64,000 bases of DNA, taken from Ananas comosus (lineage: Eukaryota > Streptophyta > Magnoliopsida > Poales > Bromeliaceae). Below the pieces are notes generated by a model. It made no database searches. It worked only from the letters and a program-made list of their open reading frames with translations, and was not told where the DNA came from. Location of the stretch: NCBI RefSeq assembly GCF_001540865.1, contig NC_033637.1, forward strand, positions 6,542,491 through 6,606,490, read 5' to 3'. Both the position numbers and the translations under genes were made by a program. This document shows, piece after piece, positions 1 through 10,990 of this stretch; the first letter of the stretch is position 1, and each line of letters opens with the position of its first letter.

Positions 1-1
1 T

Positions 2-862
2 CGAGACCCCCGTTTTGTATCCCACTTTTGGAGGAGCTTACAGGACGCTTTGGGTACGCGCTTGGATTTCAGCACTGCTTTCCACCCCCAGAGTGACGGG
101 CAGTCAGAGCGTACTATTCAGACTCTCGAGGACATGCTTCGAGCTTGTGTGATTGACTTCCAAGGAGGATGGTCGCAGCATCTACCGATGGCAGAGTTTG
201 CTTATAACAATAGCTATTAAGCAAGCATCAAGATGGCACCGTTCGAGGCACTCTATGGACGGAAGTGTAGATCGCCACTTCATTGGAGTGAAGTTGGTGA
301 GAGATTGGCTTTAGGCCCTGATGTGCTCCAGGAGGCAGAGGACAAGGTTCGCATTGCTCGGGAGCGATTGTTGACAGCCCAGAGTAGGCAGAGGAGTTAT
401 GCTGATCGACGTCGACGAGACTTAGAGTTTCAGATTGGAGACCATGTGTTCTTGAAAGTCTCGCCGACCAAAGGAATTAGAAGATTTGAAATCCGGGGTA
501 AGTTAAGCCCCCGATACATTGGACCATATGAGGTTTTGGAGCGTGTAGGCCCGGCAGCGTATAGACTCGCTCTACCGCCAAACCTATCGGGAGTACACAA
601 TGTGTTCCATGTATCGGTCATTCGGAAGTACATCCACGACCCGGCTCATGTTTTGGACGCTACGCCTGTGGAGCTGAGGGATGATTTGAGCTTTGAAGAG
701 CAACACTTGAGGGTTTTGGCTCGCGAGGTGAAAAGATTGCGGAACCTAGAAATTCCTTACGTGAAGGTGTTTTGGGGCAACCACGACGAGCGCGAGGCCA
801 CTTGGGAGCTGGAGAGCGCACTGCGGGAGCGCTATCCCCATCTTTTTCAGATGGAGGCTTGA
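2..862 (+). pseudogene. Ty3/gypsy chromovirus (Del/Tekay type) polyprotein, C-terminal integrase and chromodomain, one stop
   Basis: This is the 3' end of a retrotransposon pol gene; the rest lies left of the window. The frame from base 2 starts inside the integrase core. It includes [17 protein letters not shown], which carries the last catalytic Glu of the DDE triad, then FAYNNSY and the MAPFEALYGRKCRSPLHW block. A GPY/F module follows (LSPRYIGPYEVLERVGPAAY), and then a C-terminal chromodomain (about VKRLRNLEIPYVKVFWG to the end, with WELE), which marks the chromovirus branch. The frame ends at a natural TGA at 860-862, just before the polypurine tract. The only visible lesion is TAA at 218-220, where relatives have Gln (CAA): one C-to-T change. 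The open part from 233 is the remainder of the same frame, not a separate gene. Integrase inserts the cDNA, and the chromodomain is thought to target heterochromatin. Confidence 0.93.
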
Positions 863-898
863 GGTATTTGTCATTTCGAGTTTCGCGGACGAAACTCC

Positions 899-914
899 CT
901 TTTAGGAGGGGTGA
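899..914 (+). promoter_or_regulatory. Polypurine tract of the Ty3 element
   Basis: A purine-rich stretch (AGGAGGGGTGA) lies between the pol stop and the first TG of the LTR at 916. This is the position of the plus-strand primer in Ty3 elements. It fixes the LTR start and shows that this is a 3' LTR. Confidence 0.7.
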
Positions 915-1070
915 ATGTAGCACACTGGACCTTTGCAAATTGCGAGATTCGAGTGTTTGGATCTATTTCGAGCTTTTCCACACTTGGTGGAGGGTTGTAG
1001 AATGTTTTCCGACCTAAAAAGTTCGAAAACTGGAATTCTGGACAAGTCCTCAGAGTTTTTACTCTCGGGG

Positions 1071-1306
1071 ACCGGTCCCTGGAAAGAGAGACTGGTCCCC
1101 CAGTGAGCAGTGTTGCGGCAGCCCTAAGGCAACCGGTCCCTGGCGGGCGAGACTGGTCCACGAGCACCCCTTCGCAGAGAGAGACCGGTCCCACGCAGGT
1201 TGGAACGTTCGAACGTGGTTATCCGGTGGTTGCGCAGCTGAAAGACCGGTCTCCTTGCTGAAGGGTATGAGACCTTGGTCCTCTGGTTGAAAATGCTCCG
1301 ACCGGT
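1071..1306 (+). promoter_or_regulatory. Cluster of ACCGGT/ACTGGT repeats in LTR U3
   Basis: ACCGGT occurs at 1071, 1132, 1184, 1245 and 1301, and ACTGGT at 1091 and 1152. The usual context is GAGACYGGTCC. A 6-mer is expected about once per 4 kb. The cluster sits upstream of the TATA box, which fits an LTR enhancer, but no factor is known from the sequence. Confidence 0.5.
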
Positions 1307-1366
1307 GCTGTGATCAATATTGGTTTTTGGAGGCCTAGGCTGATTTTGTTACAATAGGATGGGGTC

Positions 1367-1374
1367 TATATATA
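1367..1374 (+). promoter_or_regulatory. TATA box of the Ty3 LTR
   Basis: TATATATA lies in a GC-richer context, downstream of the ACCGGT cluster and about 450 bp into the LTR, followed by pyrimidine-rich CCTCTCTACTCTC. This is a typical U3/R layout. Activity is inferred only. Confidence 0.5.
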
Positions 1375-1600
1375 CCTCTCTACTCTCAGGTTTATCCTCT
1401 GCTCACTTCCCAAATCTGGCTTAGAGAGAGAAGAAGGAGAAGAGAGGAAGGAGAGAAGGGAAGAGGATAGCTTGGCTTGGCGAGCATCCCCTTCATTTTT
1501 GCCCTTACCAGCTTGTTGGTGCTTGAGCTTGGGACTTGAGATGTTTCAAAGGAGAAGTCTTTCACCCTTTGGCTTGTGGTTGGCGGTCTTAGAGGGTGGT

Positions 1601-4307
1601 TGTCAAGCCGAGGTACAGCGAAGATAATGCAACTGCACAAGACCGCCAATACAGACAGTATATAAAAGGCGTTTACGGAAGTAAAGCCGAGTCATGTAGG
1701 AAATAAACAAAGAGGAGTCCTATCTGATTGCAGAAGCAACTGTACAAGTCGATATATATTCAATAAAAGTAAAAAGAGAAAGATACAATCAAATTTCGAC
1801 ATGAATGAGAAGTATCTACAACTGCATGTTCACCGGTCCAAGTAAGGTACATATACTCTACGAGTTGTATATAAAACAGCGATATAGGTAGCTAATGGGT
1901 GGTTTCTCTATGACAAAGGACTATCGACTTCGGTCGCGCCGAGTAGCAGGTGATCGACTAGCATGATATCCTAGCAATGTCTGCTAGAGCGGACTCGCCT
2001 TGCCGACGGATCCTGCCTCTAGGGTTATCCTTGAGAGGCTCTAGATGTAAAAACAACCACAAAAGGGTGTGAGACTATTAACAATAGGTTCCAGTGGGTA
2101 AGCCGCGTAGCTCGGCGGAATTTTACACATTTGGAGTCATAATAGTATGAAAGTAATAAAAGCACAATGCATGATATAGAAATTAGTGCAGTGCTAACCG
2201 GGTACACAGGCATTGTATCAACAGTAAACTGATTTCCGATGCAGTAATTATAATCAAGAATATATGATGAGTATCTTAATACTTATTTTTTTTTAGTGTA
2301 AGTACTACTTTCATTACATATACTCATCATTACTTATCATTATCATTTTCCATGTCATTTTCATTTCACTAGACTTATCCAGGTTAGTAGCTGGCGCAGC
2401 GCGATAATGGCCGTAGGTAGTATTACACTCACCTGGACATATCACTTCGGCATCCAATCCGCACTGAGGCGAGCAACTGTCGCGTAGGCCAACTTCGGAA
2501 TAGTGCGGATTGTATGGAGCTACCTCACAAGGCGATGGTGTTGAATGAGACGATGGCAAGAAAGCAAAGGTCATTATCAAATGTCTCCAATTTTCAGTAT
2601 TTCCCTATGCAAGTCGAACCTTCGATTCTCTGATCGGAAATGGTCAATACACATAGTAACAAAGGCTGTATCCACTGTAGATTTGTAAACATGTAAGGGT
2701 AAAGCTAAATGAACATGCATTATTAATCTTTCACTAGTATGGCACTATCAACATAGTCATGAGCATTATAGTTCTCTATTATTAGAGTCAGGAGATGTCA
2801 TTGTTATCTATTTTAGTGCATAACTACATCTTGTTCTAAGCATCAACTGTATATGATGATAGAAATACTTTGTATATATGTTTTTATCATAAAATTATAA
2901 ACTGATCTCTGATGTTTTATGAATAAACAAGAATACTTTTATGCATGAGTACTTTTTATGCATATGACGCTATTTCACATATGATAAGTCATGAATGACG
3001 CATTCCGAGCCCATTTAACAAATACTAGGTGTATAATTAAACGGCGATTCTATTAATACATATAGAACTAGGGGAGCTTACTTTGGCTCTGGTTAGATCA
3101 AAGCACCTAAAGATTACTATGCTCCAATACCCATTCACAAGACATCCCACAATGCTCAACGAAGCCCCAATGCTGCTGAAAAACAAACGTCAAGATCGGA
3201 TTAAATCTACGGCCGAAATGTCCGATTTCGGCTCAATTCACATCTCGTATCAAGTAGTAACATAAATCACTGTTTTGGTTCACTTTAGTACCTCCAATTA
3301 AGTCTCTAAAGGCTTCCCAAAGCCAACCAAGGACGACCCAAAGGTCGGTCGAACTCCCGCTGCGATCAACAACAAAACGACATCAAAATCATCATATATT
3401 AGCAAAGATAGTCGGAATCTTGCGAATTCAGTTTTCTAACTGAAATCCCTGCTTACCTCAGGTTAGAATACCTTCCAAACCAGCTTCTAAGAGTACAAAT
3501 TCAGCTCAACGAGACTCGAAGACCTGCTGCGAAGAAAAAAATCCAAATTGCACCAAATCGACTAAGTAAACGTCATATAGTTCCGAAATTGAGGTATAGT
3601 TTACTAATTAGCCATTTTAAGCTTTAAAGCAAGTTCCACAGAGTTTAAATGGATAACTAGCAGCCAACAAAGCTCCTCTTTACTGCTGTAAACACCTCCT
3701 AATCCAGTTCGAAGCACCAACACGAAAAGATATCCAAATTCAATATAAAACCAGAAACTAGAGAGAAATCGAGTTGATTACCTCTCTAAAGCTGAAATTC
3801 AGCTTCCCCTCGCAGTAACCTCATAAAAACACAGCAAAGCTCCTCTTTCCCACGTGCTGGAAGCCTCCTGTAAGTCGCCAAACCAGCGAGCAACAAGCGC
3901 GGCGCGGAAACGGCGCAAAACGACGAATTCTAAGTAGAGAGAGAAAAACCCTAGAGAGAGAGAGAGAGAGAAATGAAGAAGAAGGGTGCTCTGAGCCTCA
4001 GCAACCTCCACTGAGCTCCAGAAGTCGTGCTGGCTTCATATGGATGAGATCAAGATGTGAAATGACCAAATTAGCCTTGCTGCCAGATTTCTGCCAGTCT
4101 GTACTGGTACAAGGTGATGGCTGTACCGGTACAGCAAGCAGAAAAAGGCTGATTTCGCCCATTCAATGCATTTTCTCACTTTTAACCCTCCAATCACTCT
4201 CTAACTTGGTCAAAAACTTCTCCAAGTCATTTAGAACATGTAGAATAGTTCCCCACTTCATTGCTCACACTCGAATTCCGCAATTTGCAAAAATTCAGTG
4301 TATTACA
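1601..4307 (-). mobile_element. Solo LTR (minus strand) nested in the Ty3 LTR
   Basis: Read on the minus strand, the element starts TGTAATACACTGAA at 4307. This resembles the starts at 916 and 8804 (TGTAGCACACTG, then AAATTGCG and TTCGAGTGT). It ends CGGCTTGACA at 1601. Flanks GTGGT (1596-1600) and TTGGT (4308-4312) match at 4 of 5 positions, as an aged target duplication would. No internal domain is present. The stem-loop at 2075-2087 next to the conserved CAGTGGGTA block sits where it does in the other LTRs. A (GA)n run at 3951-3972 and single copies of ACTGGTAC and ACCGGTAC (about 4104-4131) lie in its U3. Confidence 0.65.
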
Positions 4308-5182
4308 TTGGTAGCCCTTTCTCTCCATCTAGACCTTGGATTTGAGGTTTTATTGTATTGGAACTCTAGAATGAGGTTTTAGGGTTGATTTTGGGGCTTT
4401 TTGATCTAGGGCTTTTGAGGCTAGATTGATTGGATTAGAACCTTCCTTGAGCTTGCATTGGAAGGGTTCTAGCTCTCTTTTAGAGCTTTGGAAGAGATTT
4501 CTTCTCTTGAGGTGAGTTTTAGCCCTTTTGTTAGGTTGTTAAAGTTTGACCTTATAGATTGATCGTAATGCCCGTGTATCTCTTCGCTCAATACTTCTAG
4601 GGTATTTCGAGACTCGGAGACAACTTTGTTCGGCGAAACGAGGCACTACGCGACGGTTCGGTGGGTTTGACCTAGCCTACATATGAGAAATTCTCATATA
4701 CAGTTATATATGTTCCATAAATTGGAAAAGCATGCATATTCATCCTAATTGTATTTATTATGATTTTTAGAATGCTTAAAATGCATATGTTACATATGAT
4801 GAAATTTTGGACCTCTATGTAGTAGAGAGTTGCTTGGGAGATCTATGGTTGCATTTAGCATTCTTTATGAGGCTTGGTTCCATGCTTCTATAGTGTAAAT
4901 GAGTTCGGATTCATGCATTTAAACTTAAGTCTACTTGTGACATGAAAGATGACAAAATTGCCATTTAGAAGGTGTGTGAACTAGAGAGCTAATGTCATCA
5001 AGCGGCATTGAGCTCGGGACATGTGTGAACCTAGTGGATAGGGCCATTGAGGAATGTGGAACATGCTTAAACATTAAATGTCTAGGTGTCATAAAGGGGC
5101 ACTAGACCTAGAGAATGTTGGAACTTCATTTGTGACTTAGAACTAGATCTTCGAGATGCTAGTGACTATACCATGTTAGAGA

Positions 5183-5207
5183 NNNNNNNNNNNNNNNNNN
5201 NNNNNNN
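5183..5207. other. Assembly gap (25 N)
   Basis: Exactly 25 Ns. To the right is the start of a minus-strand LTR whose remainder is missing, so the gap probably hides several kilobases of LTR rather than 25 bases. Confidence 0.95.
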
Positions 5208-5504
5208 CGTGCGTCAAACTCAAAATCCGTCAGCGCCATTAGTTCCAGAACAGCTGAACCGGTCGAAACGAGCTATTGGACCGCTAGGAACGGAGTCCGA
5301 TACGAGCCTGAAGCCAACTTCACACCGTGGCTTCTCCGGAAAATCGAGTTACTATTCACTTTAAGTGAAACTTGGAAATCGCGTTGAATCTCCGTTTTAA
5401 CTCGATTTCTCCCGAAACTTGACGAGTGCTTTTGTAATTAAATTACACACAAAAACATCGTCAACTGAGAGTTTAGCTACACTGCAAAAATCTCAGTCCT
5501 TACA
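5208..5504 (-). mobile_element. 5' end of a minus-strand LTR of the 17279 family, cut by the gap
   Basis: On the minus strand this begins TGTAAGGACTGAGAT at 5504 and continues through AATTTAATTAC and GCACTCGTCAAG. It matches the start of the 4 kb LTR at 17279 for about 200 bp. The other 3.7 kb should follow leftward but the gap intervenes. Confidence 0.7.
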
Positions 5505-6026
5505 ATCTGTGGACCTTAGGTCCAAGCAACAAATCGACTCCTTTGTCGTGTGTATTAATCTAGTTGATCATGGTTCGGCATTGTACTCCCTTGTATCCGG
5601 CTTCGGCCAAGGCACCGGCTTCCTACCGGTTTCGCATTGAGCATATTAGCATGATTTAGTCACAGCACTTGGGTGTATTCATTGACGCCAGGTCAGTTTG
5701 GCCACCGACTAGGGTGTACTTATCCGGATAGGTCGTCCAGTGGACGCATGAATCAGGTCGATATATGCAATGTAACAGGTAACGCTTGAGGTCTGCGGAC
5801 CAATATGGCAAGCACCAGATTGGGTACAATTTTGGTTTGATTACCTTGAGGCATACTCAATATTGTATTCCTTACAGTAGCAGTTTTTATTACTCGCACT
5901 CTATTATACCTGTTGTTACAGCTATTGTAGTCGTTTTTCATATCCTTACACATATATCAGTTTGTTCTATCTCTATTGTTTTCGAGTGAATACGATTTGC
6001 CTTTGTGGCTCTGTTGTACCCACTAG

Positions 6027-6046
6027 GAAACCTTAATTGTGGTTTC
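6027..6046 (+). other. LTR stem-loop I (GAAACC/GGTTTC)
   Basis: The stem GAAACC (6027-6032) pairs with GGTTTC (6041-6046). It sits between the conserved blocks TACCCACT and TCTCACCCC. Counterparts with different stems occur at 15302, 20595 and, on the minus strand, 2075, 12877, 21475 and 54307. Confidence 0.6.
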
Positions 6047-6591
6047 TCACCCCCTATTTCCCCAGGTGGTTCGGGTAAGAAGTTGGCTTTTGGCACGACA
6101 GGGGGACGTACTAGCTAGACTGCAGTAGCGACTGTCACCCTGGTTATGTTTCATTTCCGTATTTAATAATTTAAATAATTAAATGGTTCAGTTAGATGAT
6201 TACTATTATTGTTTGAATGTTCGTAAACTTGTATGAGTTAATATTTTCCATCATGCTTGCGATTGGAGATTTATGAATATTTGGTTTTGGTTTTACATAT
6301 TTATGCATCGTGGTTTTTTACCCCTCGAGGTAATCGATTTTCAAAATGGAGTTTCCAAGTGGAAAATAGTTTTAATAAGGTTTTTGAATGGTTTTATGGA
6401 TAATTAAATAGAGTTTAAAAACAAAGCTTCCGGATGTTGATCACTTTTAAATAGGATGACTGTTGTACTATGCATCGCATGCATCATCTCTAAGAATCAC
6501 TAGTTGTATGAAAATGCATCGCATGAATGGTTTGTGGATTGGTGAATGTAAGTTGTTGTTATGATCCTGATGTTGTTGTTGGCACGCCGTG

Positions 6592-6640
6592 CAAATACAA
6601 AGAAGACTCTGTCCGTGTGGCCAGAGGAACTTTGTATTTG
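6592..6640 (+). other. LTR stem-loop II (CAAATACAAAG/CTTTGTATTTG)
   Basis: A perfect 11-bp stem lies 130-180 bp before the LTR end. The loop carries GACTCTGTCCGTGTGG, which is shared with the copies at 15503 and 24072. Stem changes in those copies are mostly matched on the other side. Confidence 0.65.
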
Positions 6641-6777
6641 TAGCGGGTCTGTACGTCACGTGGGCCAGGTTGAATTCAAAAAAAAAAAAAGGCACATTTT
6701 TCGCAACTCTGATTTCAAAAATTGTATTCATTATAAAAAGGCTTTTAAAATCGGCCCCGGGGCGTGACAAATTAAGA

Positions 6778-7099
6778 TGGTATCAGAGCCAGTTCACCAG
6801 CCAAAAATGTGTGGCGAATCTCGGTTGAACCAGGGTCTGAAAGACAAGGTGATAGGTTATGCCGGAGTCTGAATGACAAGGTGGCCGGCTATGCCAGTGT
6901 CTGGATGACAAAGCTAACGAGACGAGTCTCACATCGCCTGATGATCTTGGGCTGTGTGTGTGATTGGACTGACGAGGACGTCAGGGCCTTAACGGGGGGA
7001 GTCTGACTTAGACACTAGTAATAATAACTGGGCTTAATCATTTTGGGCTGGTGGTTTGGGCCGAACGAGTTATTATTGCTAGCGAGTTGGGTCGTTACA
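6778..7099 (+). mobile_element. TRIM fragment: primer site, internal region and truncated 3' LTR
   Basis: The primer-binding site TGGTATCAGAGCCA (6778-6791), complementary to initiator-Met tRNA, starts a non-coding internal region like those of the TRIMs at 10991 and 11806, with short GACAAGGTG-type repeats. The polypurine end GGGGGGAGTCTG (about 6991-7003) is followed directly by the later part of the LTR (ACTTAGACACTAGTAATAAT... to GTTACA at 7099). The first ~60-70 bp of that LTR, including its TATA box, are missing, and there is no 5' TRIM LTR. Confidence 0.75.
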
Positions 7100-7104
7100 C
7101 ATTT

Positions 7105-8803
7105 TCGCTCCTCTGCCTCAATCCTTAAATGATGCTTGCGCTCCGCCGCCTCAAGCCTTAAGTGATGTTTGCTCTTCTTTGCATCAAACCTTAAACGTCG
7201 CTCTTGATTCTCCACCTCTTGTTGTTCATGCTCAAATGCACTTCTCAAATCCTCAACCTCTCGCCATAAGCCTCTCTAAATTCTGCACCTCTATGCGAAC
7301 TAGGATGTGGTCCACACCCTAATCCCCGAATATACCCTAAACGTGTCCCACAAGCTTTAGACATCTGCTCCTCGGGGGTTAGTAGAGGTCCCCCGCTGCG
7401 CAATTACTCCTCCAGCTATCAATCTCTCGGGACGAGCTTTATTCCGAACATATGATTTTAACCTATGAAAATCCCTGTTACAGAGATTATTGTTAATCTT
7501 GATTGTTCATTTTACCCAAATAAAAATAATGTTTGGTTGTATAAGTTAACCTTTCAAATTGATACATCCATCGATAATGCACAGGACCAGCAATCTTCGC
7601 CTCACTAGCCAGGTGAATTGTCAAATGAACCATTATATAGAAAAATGGAGGAAATATCTTTTCTGATTTATATAATGTAATTGCTATTGAGCGCTCAAGT
7701 CTCTCCAAGTCCTCTATTTTCAATGACTTTGAGCATAACTCTCTAAAAAAAAAAGCACTTAATCAAAGCATCACAAACAGCTTTCTTAATAATCCAAGGA
7801 TGCCTAATGGGACGTGGCGATGCAAAACACAATGACAATCATGAGTTTTCATGTTTTGGAGCTTAGCATCATTTATGTTAACACATCTAGAAATATTTGA
7901 AGAAAATCAATCGGGTAGCTTCAAATGCTTCAGGAAGTTACAAAAACGTAGCGTCTCATGCTTAGACATGGTGTAGCATGCCATTGGAATTTTGTACTTA
8001 TTTGCAACACTAGCATCACTCTCATTAATAGGAATCGGATGAAGCACTTTTCTAATTCCTAGCTCCATCAAATCAATACAAGCATTCAAGTTATCCTTTT
8101 TTTTTCCATCAATAACCATTAATGTACCAATAACATTATCAAACAAATTATTTTCAATATGCATGAAATCCAAGTTGTGGCGAATTAGTAAAGACTGCTA
8201 GTATGGCAAATCAAAGAAAATACTATGCTTTCTCCAATTTAAAAAGCACTCATTTTTTTGTGCTCGTTTTCTCTTTTTAGGTCCTTTTCCAAATATTACT
8301 TGCTGAAATTGATTCAATTGCTCAATTACTTCATCACCTGCTAAGGTTTTGGGTGCATATCATTTTTCTTTTTCTCCGTCAAATGATTTGATATCATCAC
8401 GCCATTTAAGATTAGATGGCAAAAAACGCCGATGACCTAATACAAAATTTCTTTCTATACTTTAATCTTAAGGAAATTGTGTTCTTGTTACAACAAGGAC
8501 ATGCTAATTTTTCTTTTGTGCTCTAGCCGGATAAGTTAGCATATGCAGGAAAGTCATTTATCCTCCAAAGTATAGCAGTATGCATTTTAAAATTCTCATT
8601 CTTTGATGAATCATATGTCTCAACACCCTATTTCCCTCAAATTCTTTAATTAATTCATTAATTAAAGGAGCCATGTAGACATCTATATCATTACCAGAAT
8701 CTCTTGGACTGGGAATGATCAAGATAGTTATAAAATAATGACCCTTCATAAACATCTATGGAGACAAATTGTATGGAACTATAACAACAGGCCAAACACT
8801 ATG
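7105..8803 (-). pseudogene. CACTA (En/Spm) transposase remnant: TNP2 followed by a Transposase_24-like part
   Basis: Decayed minus-strand coding pieces follow TNP2 order from right to left. They are SVWPVVIVPYNLSP (near 8790), SPRDSGNDIDVYMAPLINEL (8700), a degraded DFPAYANLSG and LACPCC stretch (8500), DFMHIENNLFDNVIGTL with NLNACIDLMELGIRKVLHP (8160-8030), MACYTMSKHE, the DUF4218-like MVHLTIHLASEAKIAGPVHY (7620), and YVRNKARPE-like residues (7450). Further left come GTRLGYIRGLGCGPHP (about 7320), typical of plant Transposase_24 proteins, and a Lys/Glu/Arg-rich coiled coil (7248-7015). Frameshifts and stops separate the pieces, so it is dead. The LTR at 8804 interrupts it; the N-terminal part was not found beyond 15683. 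TNP2 is the catalytic transposase of CACTA elements. Confidence 0.85.
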
Positions 8804-10990
8804 TGTAGCACACTGAACTTGAGGAAATTGTGGAGTTATAGTGAGAGAATAGTACTTTATACTATTTTGAAGATTTTGACTGAGTTTAGAGAGCTTGGGA
8901 GTGTTTTCGAGGCTTAATAATCGCGAAAACAAACTCTGGAGATCAAAATCTGTAAAACTGCAATTTTTGTATTGGGTACTGGTATTGGAATGGGGTACCA
9001 GAACCCAATTTAGTGTTGGATTAGATAACTCTCGAGTTTTGCTGAACTCGGCTCTGTGTAGCGGTACCGAATCGAGTACTGGTACTACATCGGGTGGGTA
9101 CCGGAACGCAATAAAAAACCAGAATTACCAACGTTCGGATTTTGCGAAACTAGACCCCTAATATCGGAACTGCCAAGTATCGATACTCCAATTCGTGTAC
9201 CGGTACTCAATGCTGCAGAGACTATTTCATGTTGAATATAATTTTAGAGCTTTTGAGGGGCCTTAGGGGATATTGTTACATCATATAATATATCCCTTCA
9301 CCCCTCTCATTGTTCTCTTTTGTGCTGAAGCTAGAGAGAAGTGGAGGTGAGTTCTTACACACTCTCTCTCTTGGATTTCTCCTCTCTAACCCTCAAATCC
9401 TTGGGATTGATCTTTTTTCCTTTATATTCTTCATAGAAGCTTGCCATTAGACCTTGGAGAGGAGCTTGGGAATGAAGGAAGGAGCTTGATTGAGGATTAA
9501 ACTCCAACCCTAGTATCTTATAGCTTGGTTTGGAGCTCAAATTGAGGTTAGTAACCTTCTTGCATGCTCTAATTGTGAACTTTGCAAGAATTTTGATAGG
9601 AAATCTAGTTTTGTAGAAACTAAGATTTATTTTTGGGGTTTTCCTTTTGTGAGCTTTTGAGGTGGAATTGATGAGTGTAGAATACTCTTGTAGGTTGGAT
9701 TTGAAGCATCGTGTGTTGATTTGGGTTTTGCACAAGTTTTCTTGGATTGAGATAATTTTCACCTATTTTCTATTTGATTTTTGGTGAATTTCGTGGTGGG
9801 CATTTTAGAAGCTTGTAACCTCTTAGAAATTTTAGGACATAAGAAGTTTAGGGGACAACTTCATCGGAGAAACGAACGAGGTTTCAAAAGTTATCCGGTA
9901 GGTTTGACCTCACCAAAATAGGTGAACTCCCTCCATGTCTCATATTATATATGCTATAGGACTTAATAAGAGTTTAGCATGCACCTTGTGGCATTCTTGA
10001 ATTTTTAGTATATAATTCGGTCATATCTTATATGAAGAATTGCTTCCTCTATGTAGTAGAGTTATATGAGATAAAAGAGCATGCATGTCATGACACATAT
10101 ATTGATTGGAAATCTATTCTTTTCACTTGTTCTAGTTTTTAATTAGGTAAACCACTCTCATACATGCTATATGTATGTATTTAATTAGTTGGGCTATCAT
10201 GTGCATTTAATATCACATGCTCAATGGAACGAATTGACTAGACTTAAATGACAAATGTACATAATTGCTTAGTCAAATGAGAGGTAATTGTTTGCATGAT
10301 GAACTTCATTTTCTATATAATAGAGGCTTATGTAATAAGGCACATGCATGACATGGAATATGAACTTGGTTGACATCCTCGTATTCTTTGAATATGAATT
10401 GTAAATTATTCTCTTACATAAATAGTATATACCTGTAACCCTCTATAATTATGCATGAGTTATAGAACCATCCTTGTTAGGATAAAAGAGATGTAAACCT
10501 TTACATGCTTGAAACATGTTGTATATTGGTAGGGATACACTCCCAAGTTGATTGAGAAGAGAACATGACACCATACATATTAATGACAAGTAAAGTTGTA
10601 GGGCTAAGTATATTGTACTTAACCAAGATGAACAATTAGAGATGACATTATGACATTGTACTCGACCTCTAGGTCGTTAGATGATATTCCATACTTTAGA
10701 CATGACAGTCGAGGTTCCTACACATTTGATCATGCTTGCTTGCCTTTGTGCTCATTTTACAAGCTTATGAGGGTCGCTCCCTACAAGCTGGCACTCCGAA
10801 GTTAGCCTTGGCGACACTATACTCATCCGTGCGGGATTGGACGCCGAAGTGGAATGCCGTGGGCGAGGCTCATTTCTAGAGGAGGAATGTTGACTACCAC
10901 GAGACCATTAGGCACAGCACAAGTCGGGACATTACCATGTGTAAGTCCCTCATTGATTGGATAAAAGTTAAGCAAACATGATATTATACA

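Larger units (their letters stand above)
916..6769 (+). mobile_element. 3' LTR of the Ty3 element, split by two nested LTRs and a gap
   Basis: The LTR starts TGTAGCACACTGG just after the polypurine tract and ends GGGGCGTGACA at 6769. That ending recurs at 24222 and 31841 and, on the minus strand, at 53926. Own segments are 916-1600, about 4308-5182 and 5505-6769, roughly 2.8 kb in all. The interruptions are a minus-strand solo LTR at 1601-4307 and a collapsed minus-strand LTR at the gap (5183-5504). Visible parts are ACCGGT repeats in U3, a TATA box near 1367, and two stem-loops at 6027-6046 and 6592-6640. A primer-binding-like site of a TRIM follows within 10 bp. The assignment of the middle segment (4308-5182) rests on similar layout in the LTR at 8804. 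Confidence 0.75.
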
